Below, one piece after another: positions 6,143 to 11,572 of a stretch of 11,572 nucleotides of DNA. Each line of letters starts with the position of its first letter. Positions within the stretch are counted from its first letter, which is position 1. Source of the DNA: Bacillota bacterium (GTDB taxonomy: Bacteria > Bacillota > UBA4882 > UBA8346); contig JAEWZY010000031.1 of NCBI GenBank assembly GCA_023394955.1, positions 1 through 11,572 of the forward strand. Direction: 5' to 3'. Below the pieces are notes generated by a model. That model was given only the letters and a program-made list of their open reading frames with translations. It was not told the origin of the DNA and did not search any database. A program made the position numbers and the translations under genes.

Positions 6143-7789
6143 ATGTTTTGCAATCATTGTGAACAGACAGCTAAAGGCGTAGCTTGCACCGTAAAGGGAG
6201 TATGTGGTAAAACAGCCGACCTCGCCGACTTGCAGGATTTATTAATGCATGGGGTGAGGGGAGTTGCTCATTTTGCCAATGAAGGCCGGAAGGTGGGCGT
6301 AATCGACCATAAGGTAGACCGGTTTGTCCTGAAAGCGATCTTCGCCACTTTGACCAATGTCAACTTTGATGAAGCCCGTTTTCAGGCGTTAATCAATGAA
6401 TGTGTCCGGCGGCGCGACCAATTGGAAGCAAAGGTTGAAAAGGCCGGCGGTAAAGTAGCCTTCGACGATCCGGCCACTACCTTCAAACCGGCGGAGTCCA
6501 TTCCGGAACTGATTAAACAAGGTCAACAAGTAGGGCAGGTTTGGAATTCAAAACTGGACGAGGATCGCCAATCCGTACAACAAATCCTAGTTTTCGGCCT
6601 CCGGGGCATGGCCGCTTATGCGGATCATGCGGCTATTTTGGGGCAAGAGGATGAACGGATTTACGCCTTCATTTACATAGCTTTGACTACTTTACTCAAG
6701 ACCGACCTTTCACTGGCTGATTGGGTAGCTATGGCCTTAAAGTGCGGGGAAATGAATTTTCTCGCCTTGGAGCTTCTAGATCGGGCCAATACCGGCGCTT
6801 ATGGACATCCGGTCCCAACCAAGGTCCCGCTGGGGCATAAAAAAGGAAAGTGCATCCTGATTTCCGGCCACGATCTGCAAGATATGGCTAATCTGCTGGA
6901 CCAAATCGAAGGTAAAGCTGTTTATCTTTATACCCACGGCGAGATGCTGCCGGCCCATGGCTATCCGGAGTTGAAAAAAAGCGGGCGGCTCTATGGGCAT
7001 TTCGGTACCGCTTGGCAGAACCAACGCCGGGAGTTTCAAGAGTTTCCCGGAGCGATTTTAATGACCACCAACTGTATTCAAGAACCGGTGGAGTCCTATA
7101 AAGAGAATATCTTTACCACCGGTCTGGTCGGCTGGCCGGGAGTCCGTCATGTTAAAAACGGAGAATTTGGCTCTGTGATTGAAAAGGCTTTAACCATGCC
7201 CGGATTCGAGACTGACCGGGACCGGGGCGAAGTAATGGTCGGTTTCGGACATAATACTGTTTTAGGAATCGCCCCCAAAGTAATCGAAGGCGTGAAGACA
7301 GGCGCGATTAAGCATTTTCTATTGGTGGCCGGCTGTGACGGAACTAAACCGGGCCGGAACTATTACACCGAACTGGTGGAGAAATTGCCCCAAGATACGG
7401 TGGTTTTGACTTTGGCCTGCGGTAAATTCCGCTTTTTTGATAAAAAATTGGGGACTATCGGAGAAATTCCACGGCTGTTGGATATCGGCCAGTGTAATGA
7501 TGCTTATTCAGCTGTAAAGATCGCCTTAGCTTTAGCTGATGCTTTTGATTGTGAAGTGAACGATCTACCGCTATCCTTGGTGCTTTCCTGGTATGAACAG
7601 AAGGCGGTGGCGATACTCTTGACCTTACTCCACCTGGGCATCAAAGATATCCGTCTCGGTCCGAGCCTGCCCGCTTTTATCTCTGAGAATGTGTTGGATG
7701 TTTTGGTTCAAAACTTCGGGATTAAACCGGTTACCACTCCGGATGAGGATATTGAGGCGATTTTGGGGAAAAAGGTGGCGGCTAGATAA
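6143..7789 (+). CDS. hcp: Hybrid cluster protein (hydroxylamine/NO reductase), anaerobe-type class I
   Basis: This 548-residue cytoplasmic Fe-S enzyme belongs to a family that reduces hydroxylamine in vitro and nitric oxide in vivo, and that also takes part in protein S-nitrosylation, so it serves nitrosative-stress defence. The N-terminal cubane ligands are Cys3, Cys6, Cys15 and Cys21 (CX2C-X8-C-X5-C). This is the [4Fe-4S] spacing of strict anaerobes, as opposed to the wider spacing of the [2Fe-2S] enterobacterial type. All eight expected ligands of the 4Fe-2S-2O hybrid cluster can be placed: His243 (SGHDLQDM), Glu267 (YTHGEMLP), Cys311 (TTNCIQEP), the persulfide-type Cys398 (VAGCDGTKPGRNYY), Cys426 (LACGKFRFFDK), Cys451 (IGQCNDAYSA), Glu485 and Lys487 (SWYEQKA). 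The protein is full length and should be active. The start is supported by AAGGAG (6132-6137) six bases upstream. No hcr-type NADH oxidoreductase gene is adjacent, as is usual for class I enzymes, so the electron donor is unknown. Confidence 0.97.
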   Translation: MFCNHCEQTAKGVACTVKGVCGKTADLADLQDLLMHGVRGVAHFANEGRKVGVIDHKVDRFVLKAIFATLTNVNFDEARFQALINECVRRRDQLEAKVEKAGGKVAFDDPATTFKPAESIPELIKQGQQVGQVWNSKLDEDRQSVQQILVFGLRGMAAYADHAAILGQEDERIYAFIYIALTTLLKTDLSLADWVAMALKCGEMNFLALELLDRANTGAYGHPVPTKVPLGHKKGKCILISGHDLQDMANLLDQIEGKAVYLYTHGEMLPAHGYPELKKSGRLYGHFGTAWQNQRREFQEFPGAILMTTNCIQEPVESYKENIFTTGLVGWPGVRHVKNGEFGSVIEKALTMPGFETDRDRGEVMVGFGHNTVLGIAPKVIEGVKTGAIKHFLLVAGCDGTKPGRNYYTELVEKLPQDTVVLTLACGKFRFFDKKLGTIGEIPRLLDIGQCNDAYSAVKIALALADAFDCEVNDLPLSLVLSWYEQKAVAILLTLLHLGIKDIRLGPSLPAFISENVLDVLVQNFGIKPVTTPDEDIEAILGKKVAAR

Positions 7790-7790
7790 C

Positions 7791-7925
7791 ACAGATAACC
7801 ACAGAAAAACAAAGTGAACCAAAGAGCCACGGATAACATAGAGAAACAGGGGGACACGGAAAAAGCAGAGGATTTTTAATAATCAGAAAGTTCTCTGAGA
7901 TCTCTGTGTCCTCTATGGTTAACTG
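7791..7925. repeat. Degenerate repeat block with a long imperfect inverted repeat
   Basis: Directly after the hcp stop, the DNA holds 'AGATAACCACAGAAAAACAA' (7793-7812) and its cousin 'GGATAACATAGAGAAACAGG' (7831-7850). An opposed arm then reads CTCTGAGATCTCTGTGTCC (7893-7911) followed by TCTATGGTTAAC. GGACACGGAAAAAGCAGAG (7852-7870) pairs imperfectly with the first part of that arm (13 of 19 identical on reverse complement), and AACATAGAG (7835-7843) pairs with CTCTATGGTT (7911-7920). The block could fold as a long, bulged hairpin with a loop of about 22 bases. No T-run follows, so it is not a standard terminator. It belongs to the widespread 'CTCTGTGTCCTCTGTGGTTAA' class of intergenic repeat. 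Confidence 0.6.
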
Positions 7926-7949
7926 GTTTAATTATCCCAAATCCGGTAT

Positions 7950-7978
7950 TTGATCATCTTCCATTATTGTTATAAAAT
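7950..7978 (+). promoter_or_regulatory. Probable promoter of the beta-hydroxyacid dehydrogenase gene
   Basis: TTGATC (7950-7955), 17 bases, then TAAAAT (7973-7978) lie about 60 bases before the gene and just after the repeat block. The -10 matches 5 of 6 and the -35 matches 4 of 6 consensus bases, with ideal spacing. Confidence 0.55.
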
Positions 7979-8037
7979 ACTTGAAAGAGTTTGAACTTTT
8001 GGCATTTGACTTTCGACTATTTAAGGAGGTTGCAACG

Positions 8038-8928
8038 ATGATCAAAAATATTGCCTTTATCGGATTGGGAAATATGGGTTTTCCCATGGCGAAACGGTTA
8101 TGTAACGCCGGTTTTTTAGTGACGACAGCAGTCCATCATAATGCGGAAAAAGGGCGACAGTTGGCGGTGGAGAATGCGATAGTAGCCGATACAATCGCCG
8201 ATGCGGTCCGGGGAGCCGATTTGGTAATCACTATCTTGCCCCAGGACGAACAGGTCAGAGAAGCGCTGCTGGCTCCGGAGGTCTATCAAGTAATAGTCGA
8301 GCAGCCGTTGACGATAATCATGGAAATGACTTCGTGTTCTCCCCAAACGGTCCAGCTGGTGGGTACGGAATACTCTGAAAAAGGAATCAGAGTATTCGAC
8401 GCGCCGGTCAGCGGCGGGACCGCCGGGGCAGCTAACGGGAGTTTGACCATTTTCGGTTCGGGTGATCGGGAGTTGCTGAACGAGTTGAAACCGGTGTTGG
8501 ATGTATTGGCAACTAAAGTGTATCATGTGGGAGAATTGGGCGCCGGCAAGGCGCTAAAGGCTATTAATCAAATGATGGCCGCGGTAAATATGGTAGCGGT
8601 TGCCGAAGCTTTGGCTGTGGCCGAAAAAGAGGGGATTAACCCGGATGTGATGTATGATGTGATCAAGGAGAGCTCCGGGAATTCCTATGTTTTCGATAAG
8701 AAATTCAAGAATACCGCCTCCGGTAATTTCGCGACCGGGTTTAGAACTGCTCTGATGCGGAAAGATCTAGGAATCGCCCTTGGTTTGGGAGAAGGGCTGG
8801 AATTGCCTCTGGCCAAGTTGGCTTATGAGTATTATTTAAAGGCCGGGGCTTACGATCAACTTGATTATTCGGCGGTGGCCAAGTTATTCGTAGAGAAACC
8901 AAACAAAAAACTTGACACACCCAAATAG
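8038..8928 (+). CDS. NAD(P)-dependent beta-hydroxyacid dehydrogenase (3-hydroxyisobutyrate dehydrogenase family)
   Basis: This 296-residue cytoplasmic oxidoreductase belongs to the family of 3-hydroxyisobutyrate dehydrogenase, tartronate semialdehyde reductase and glyoxylate/succinic semialdehyde reductases. The Rossmann dinucleotide motif is at the very start (AFIGLGNMGFPMA, GxGxxG at 9-14). The substrate-binding signature is DAPVSGGTAGAANGSL (121-136). The catalytic lysine should be Lys174 in GAGKALKAINQMM (168-180), and the C-terminal helical domain contains KDLGIALGLGEGLELPLAK. The start at ATG 8038 is fixed by AAGGAGGT (8023-8030) and by the Rossmann strand beginning at once; the open frame back to 7981 is not used. 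After the second beta strand the protein has VHHNAEK where NADP-using relatives often have an Asn-Arg-Thr run, so coenzyme choice is unclear. The usual 'D-x-S-T' loop is EMTSCSP. The exact substrate cannot be told from sequence. It has its own promoter, and neighbours give no pathway hint. Confidence 0.9.
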   Translation: MIKNIAFIGLGNMGFPMAKRLCNAGFLVTTAVHHNAEKGRQLAVENAIVADTIADAVRGADLVITILPQDEQVREALLAPEVYQVIVEQPLTIIMEMTSCSPQTVQLVGTEYSEKGIRVFDAPVSGGTAGAANGSLTIFGSGDRELLNELKPVLDVLATKVYHVGELGAGKALKAINQMMAAVNMVAVAEALAVAEKEGINPDVMYDVIKESSGNSYVFDKKFKNTASGNFATGFRTALMRKDLGIALGLGEGLELPLAKLAYEYYLKAGAYDQLDYSAVAKLFVEKPNKKLDTPK

Positions 8929-8952
8929 TTTCAGATTGTTAGGCTTTGATAA

Positions 8953-9041
8953 ATACTCCGAAGTATTGAAATTATACTATGGAGTGTTTTGGTTATACTC
9001 AACTCCGCAGTATTGGAATTACAATCCGTAGTATTTATATT
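8953..9041. repeat. Tandem array of four 21-bp units, each with an ATACT-N4-AGTAT dyad
   Basis: Units begin at 8953, 8974, 8995 and 9021. The first two and the last are exactly 21 bases long; the third is 26 because five bases (CAACT) are inserted after its ATACT. The shared core is ATACTCCGNAGTATT followed by an A+T-rich tail ending in ATT or GTT. Read as dyads (5-bp arms, 4-bp centre), the centres fall at 8959.5, 8980.5, 9006.5 and 9027.5, with intervals of 21, 26 and 21 bases. The first is a near-perfect palindrome (AATACTCCGAAGTATT). The second unit is the most decayed (13 of 21 matches to the first). The last dyad sits in the spacer of a plausible promoter, which suggests an operator array. 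A decayed minisatellite is the alternative. Confidence 0.7.
9013..9041 (+). promoter_or_regulatory. Possible promoter inside the dyad array, reading into the 9154 gene cluster
   Basis: TTGGAA (9013-9018), a 17-base spacer, then TATATT (9036-9041) match 4 of 6 and 5 of 6 consensus bases. The fourth dyad (9021-9034) lies wholly in the spacer, where a bound repressor would block RNA polymerase. The implied leader of about 100 bases contains a CCGGAG (9067-9072) / CTCCGG (9100-9105) inverted repeat with a 27-base loop and nothing else recognised. Confidence 0.45.
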
Positions 9042-9153
9042 AAATTACAAAGAGCTCGGTTAAATTCCGGAGAGGGGTACCTAAAACTCAATTTAATGAC
9101 TCCGGGGAAGAACCCAATCATTTTACCGTCTGTGTTATGAAAGGAATAATCGA

Positions 9154-9957
9154 ATGAAACTTGGAATGCCGACGCTTATCGAATTACCCGATATAGATAA
9201 AACGGTTGACTTATGTAAGGAACTGGGGCTTTCATTCATTGAATTGAATATGAATATGCCTGAGTTTTGTCCGGAGATTTTATCCCCCGATTTGATAAGA
9301 AAAGTATCCGAAGCTAAAAACATTGAGTTTACTTTGCATTTACCGGAAGAAATTGATTTGGCGTCGTTTCATCCATCGATTCTGCAAGGCCATTTGGAAC
9401 GATGTTGCGAAGCAATTACTTGGGCGTCTCAAGCGGGAATCGATTTGATAAACCTTCATATCAATTCGGGAATCTATTTTACCTTGCCCGATCAAAAGGT
9501 ATGGATTTATGAGAAATATCAGCAACAGTTTTTAACCAATTTGGAAATTGCTTTTAATAAGTTATTGAAAGTAGCTGCAAAATCGAAGTTCAAGATATGT
9601 ATCGAGAATAGCGGTAACTTCCAATATTCATTTATTAAGGAAGCCGTTGCTAAGCTAACCCGGATGGTTGGCATCTATTTCACTTGGGATACGGGGCATG
9701 ATGCAAAAACAGGTTATCAAGAAAAAGAAATTATCCTGAAACATGAAAATAAAATTGGCCATATGCATTTGCATGATTATAACGGTGAAAGCGATCACCA
9801 AATGTTATTTAGTGGCGAAATAAATATTGAGGAAATGCTTTCATTTGCTAATAGTCGTGATATGAAAGTTGTAATAGAAGTAAAAACCGTAGATTCGCTT
9901 AGGAAGTCTATTGAACTGTTGGATAATCGCTGGAATTGGCTGTGTAGAAAAATGTGA
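9154..9957 (+). CDS. Sugar phosphate isomerase/epimerase-like TIM-barrel protein
   Basis: This 267-residue protein belongs to the xylose-isomerase-like / AP endonuclease 2 superfamily, a metal-dependent TIM barrel. Strand-end metal and active-site candidates appear in the expected order: Glu30 (SFIELNMN), His62 (FTLHLPEE), His102 (INLHINSG), Glu151 (KICIENSG), Asp179 and His182 (FTWDTGHD), His205 with Asp208 (HMHLHDYNG), and Glu242 (VVIEVKT). The 'WDTGHd...H.HlHD..g..D.H...G.G/e' pattern (178-222) is typical of the family, although the usual 'HLPLGEG' tail is here QMLFSGEIN. The family covers isomerases, epimerases, dehydratases and endonuclease IV-like enzymes, so the substrate is open. AAAGGA (9140-9145) precedes the ATG. 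The kinase gene follows 41 bases later in the same direction. The base composition is more A+T-rich than in hcp or folC, which hints at a separate origin of this block. Confidence 0.82.
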   Translation: MKLGMPTLIELPDIDKTVDLCKELGLSFIELNMNMPEFCPEILSPDLIRKVSEAKNIEFTLHLPEEIDLASFHPSILQGHLERCCEAITWASQAGIDLINLHINSGIYFTLPDQKVWIYEKYQQQFLTNLEIAFNKLLKVAAKSKFKICIENSGNFQYSFIKEAVAKLTRMVGIYFTWDTGHDAKTGYQEKEIILKHENKIGHMHLHDYNGESDHQMLFSGEINIEEMLSFANSRDMKVVIEVKTVDSLRKSIELLDNRWNWLCRKM

Positions 9958-9998
9958 GCTGATATACAAGTGGCTATGCTAAGTTTTTTGGAGGACTA

Positions 9999-10487
9999 AT
10001 GAAAAAATTGATTATCATCAACGGCGCTATGGGAGTGGGGAAGACCACTATCTGTAAGGAATTGCATCAAAAACTCGAAAAAGTGGTTTGGCTCGACGGC
10101 GATTGGTGCTGGATGATGAACCCATGGACAGTTACTGAAGAAAATAAGAGAATGGTTGAAGATAATATCATGCATCTATTACGGAATTTTTTAAAGAACT
10201 CAACCTTTGATTATATAATTTTCAGTTGGGTCATTCATCAAGAATCAATATTTAATATGATTTTAGATAAACTTAAAGGTTTGGAATTTAAACTTCATAA
10301 AATTACGATTACCTGTTCCGAAGAGGCCTTAAAAGCAAGAATGCTGAAAGATGGCCGGAATGCTCAAACCGTTGAGGAGAGTATCCGGCGCCTTAAGTCG
10401 TATCAATCAATGAACACAATCAAAGTCGATACAACAGCGATGACGGTTTCAGAAGTTGTTAAAAAGATACGAGAAATCATCATTTAA
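9999..10487 (+). CDS. Small P-loop NTPase / nucleotide-kinase-like protein
   Basis: This is a 162-residue single-domain ATP-binding protein. It starts directly with strand beta-1 and a Walker A motif, IINGAMGVGKTTICKEL (Gly9-x4-Gly14-Lys15-Thr16). A second strand ends in VWLDGDWCWMMNPW (Asp33, Asp35), placed like the acceptor-binding DxD/DxR region of shikimate, gluconate and chloramphenicol-phosphotransferase-type kinases. A third strand, DYIIFSWVIH, may supply the Walker B position but lacks a classical acidic residue. Near the C terminus, ARMLKDGRNAQTVEESIRRL contains the arginines expected of a lid. The family is often labelled 'AAA family ATPase' or 'AAA_33' in Bacillota genomes, with unknown acceptor. 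The start is ATG 9999 with GGAGGA (9990-9995). It is the second gene of the right-hand A+T-rich cluster; the next gene starts 48 bases later. It is probably a small-molecule kinase, substrate unknown. Confidence 0.8.
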   Translation: MKKLIIINGAMGVGKTTICKELHQKLEKVVWLDGDWCWMMNPWTVTEENKRMVEDNIMHLLRNFLKNSTFDYIIFSWVIHQESIFNMILDKLKGLEFKLHKITITCSEEALKARMLKDGRNAQTVEESIRRLKSYQSMNTIKVDTTAMTVSEVVKKIREIII

Positions 10488-10535
10488 ATAGCGCTAGACT
10501 TCGAAGAGGGTACAAATTAAGAGGGAGGGTTATGA

Positions 10536-10892
10536 ATGGAAAAGACGATTTCGTTGGATGGAATAAAAATGCATGTAATTTCAACAGCCGAAGGCGGTGA
10601 GGTTAATACCAAGACATTATTCGATTTTACTCAAGACGGTTCGGTTGTCGCGGCGCGGTATGGCGGCGGTAAAATAAGGCTCGGCTATTTGGTGGGGATG
10701 ATGAATCCTGCCGGGAGTCTGGAATTTCGGTATACTCAGGTAGATAACGACGGCCGGCTTGACGGAGGATATTCCAGTTGCGAAATCAGCATGATGGCTG
10801 ATGGCAGAATACGGTTATTCAAACATTTTAAGTGGGAATCGCGTGAGGGAACCGGAACCAATGTGTTTGAAGAGATCGAAATAAAGCAATGA
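10536..10892 (+). CDS. Small all-beta protein of the family often labelled 'N-acetylglutamate synthase' (function unknown)
   Basis: This is a 118-residue soluble protein with no signal peptide. The sequence resembles a small family that I know from Bacillota and Bacteroidota, whose members carry the pattern '...ENGEVs..TlF.Y.Q.g..v.a.Y.GG.I..G.L.G......LeFRY.h.n..gel..G.c.S..ei..dGrirL.E.W.W....g.G.s..eEi'. Here: AEGGEVNTKTLFDF (18-31), VAARYGGGKIRLGYLVGMM, LEFRYTQVDNDGRLDGGYSS, DGRIRLFKHFKWES and GTNVFEEIEI. These proteins are frequently annotated as N-acetylglutamate synthase, but I see none of the GNAT acetyltransferase or ArgA motifs, so that name is doubtful. The start is ATG 10536, seven bases after GGGAGGG (10523-10529); the ATG at 10532 is out of frame. 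The next gene follows within about 60 bases, or overlaps if its upstream ATG is used. Confidence 0.75.
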   Translation: MEKTISLDGIKMHVISTAEGGEVNTKTLFDFTQDGSVVAARYGGGKIRLGYLVGMMNPAGSLEFRYTQVDNDGRLDGGYSSCEISMMADGRIRLFKHFKWESREGTGTNVFEEIEIKQ

Positions 10893-10951
10893 AAGATAAC
10901 AGGCGAGTAGAAGATTCTTGCAAAGTCAATCATGGCGTAAATGGAGTTTGT

Positions 10952-11572
10952 ATGAGTTCTATAGGCACAGATTATCCGAAAAACCATGGCATTTCATCAA
11001 AATCGATTCTGGAATTTTTAGACCGAATTGAAACACAAAACTTAGAGGTCATCAGTTTTATTTTATTAAGAAATGGAAAAAACATCGCTGAATTCTGGCG
11101 TAAGCCGTATCGGAAAGAATGTCGGCAGGTATTGTTTTCGCTCACTAAAAGCTTCACCTCAATAGCTGTAGGAATAGCTTGGGATAATGGATACTTAGAT
11201 TTAAACGACCGAGTAATATCTTTTTTTCCTGATAAAATACCGGATACGATAACTCCTAATTTGGAAAAAATGACGGTCCATCACTTGATTTCGATGAATA
11301 CCGGACATTTAGAACATAATTATTTTAAGATTTATCCCCAGAAAGATTGGATAAAGGCCTTTTTAGCCATACCACCTGAATGTGAGCCGGGGACCCATTA
11401 TTGTTACAGTACCCATGCATCTCATATATTAGCGGCTATTGTTGAAAAAACAACCGGTCGGAATTTAGTTGATTTTTTAATATCCCGGTTGTTTGGACCG
11501 TTAGGAATCGCAAGTCCCTCATGGGAAACCGGGCCTGATGAAATTACCGCCGGTGGTATGGGTTTAAGTATC
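10952..11572 (+). CDS. Beta-lactamase-fold serine hydrolase (class C / PBP4-like), C-terminus beyond the window
   Basis: This is the first 207 residues of a serine hydrolase cut by the right edge. The nucleophile motif is LFSLTKSFTSIAVG, with Ser63-x-x-Lys66 (SxxK). Then come LDLNDRVISFFPDKIPD, LEKMTVHHLISMNTGH (106-119) and the second-motif region GTHYCYSTHASHILAAIVEKTTGR (147-170). There Tyr152 is the likely general base, and the usual Tyr-x-Asn reads Tyr-Ser-Thr. LFGPLGI and AGGMGLSI complete the family pattern. Members act on beta-lactams, peptides or esters; many have no antibiotic role. No signal peptide is seen, so it is probably cytoplasmic. The start is ATG 10952, four bases after GGAGT (10943-10947), and gives the normal family N terminus (DYPKNHGISSKSILEFLDRIE). 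An in-frame ATG at 10889 overlaps the stop of the previous gene (ATGA) and would add 21 residues, but has a weak ribosome site. The third (KTG-like) motif lies outside the window. Confidence 0.88.
   Translation, partial: MSSIGTDYPKNHGISSKSILEFLDRIETQNLEVISFILLRNGKNIAEFWRKPYRKECRQVLFSLTKSFTSIAVGIAWDNGYLDLNDRVISFFPDKIPDTITPNLEKMTVHHLISMNTGHLEHNYFKIYPQKDWIKAFLAIPPECEPGTHYCYSTHASHILAAIVEKTTGRNLVDFLISRLFGPLGIASPSWETGPDEITAGGMGLSI

Noticed and set aside
7791..8037. CRISPR-like or tRNA content in the gap after hcp
   Set aside because: The repeats are degenerate, irregularly spaced and partly inverted, and no cloverleaf can be drawn.
8116..8526. 136-codon minus-strand frame within the dehydrogenase gene
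   Set aside because: It is a shadow of a well-supported gene on the other strand, with low-quality composition and no ribosome site considered convincing.
8929..8952. Terminator after the beta-hydroxyacid dehydrogenase gene
   Set aside because: No stem followed by a T-run is present here, so read-through or a factor-dependent end is possible.
9067..9105. CCGGAG/CTCCGG pair as a riboswitch or T-box leader
   Set aside because: The stem is six pairs with a 27-base loop, there are no T-box or known aptamer motifs, and no terminator alternates with it.

Overview
The window reads as a bacterial chromosome segment, most likely from a diderm (outer-membrane-bearing) member of the Bacillota. This is an inference. 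Strong GGAGG-type ribosome binding sites, A+T-leaning intergenic DNA, a stand-alone 73-residue Nfu protein and the anaerobe-type hybrid cluster protein (N-terminal cysteine spacing CX2C-X8-C-X5-C) all fit a strict or facultative anaerobe of that phylum. A signal-peptide-bearing protein that looks like an outer-membrane beta-barrel points to a two-membrane lineage such as Limnochordia, Halanaerobiia or Negativicutes. No rRNA, tRNA or CRISPR array was seen.

Left edge (1-492): the end of an IS66-type insertion sequence, with the first 44 codons of its small tnpA gene on the minus strand and a terminal GTAAGCG inverted-repeat end at 217. It is followed by about 275 bases with no convincing gene. 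Envelope block (493-3399): a secreted beta-propeller-like protein of unknown role ending in a clear terminator, a predicted outer-membrane beta-barrel protein, and a small helical protein of unknown function begun by TTG directly behind it.

Housekeeping block (3552-8928): an Nfu iron-sulfur scaffold with its own promoter and terminator; trmL, a tRNA wobble-base methyltransferase, on the opposite strand; folC for folate synthesis and polyglutamylation, with a strong terminator; hcp, a hybrid cluster protein with all eight cluster ligands; and a beta-hydroxyacid dehydrogenase. The gaps between these genes carry degenerate repeat words of a kind scattered through many genomes.

Right block (8929-11572): visibly more A+T-rich and accessory in character. 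A tandem array of four 21-bp-spaced dyads overlaps a plausible promoter ahead of four closely packed same-strand genes: a TIM-barrel sugar-isomerase-like protein, a small P-loop kinase, a small all-beta protein often mislabelled as N-acetylglutamate synthase, and a class-C beta-lactamase-fold serine hydrolase cut by the window end. I see no proof that these four act in one pathway. The dyad array over the promoter is the most unusual structure in the window. I did not find a clearly new multi-gene system; the best leads are that array with its downstream cluster, and the envelope gene pair.
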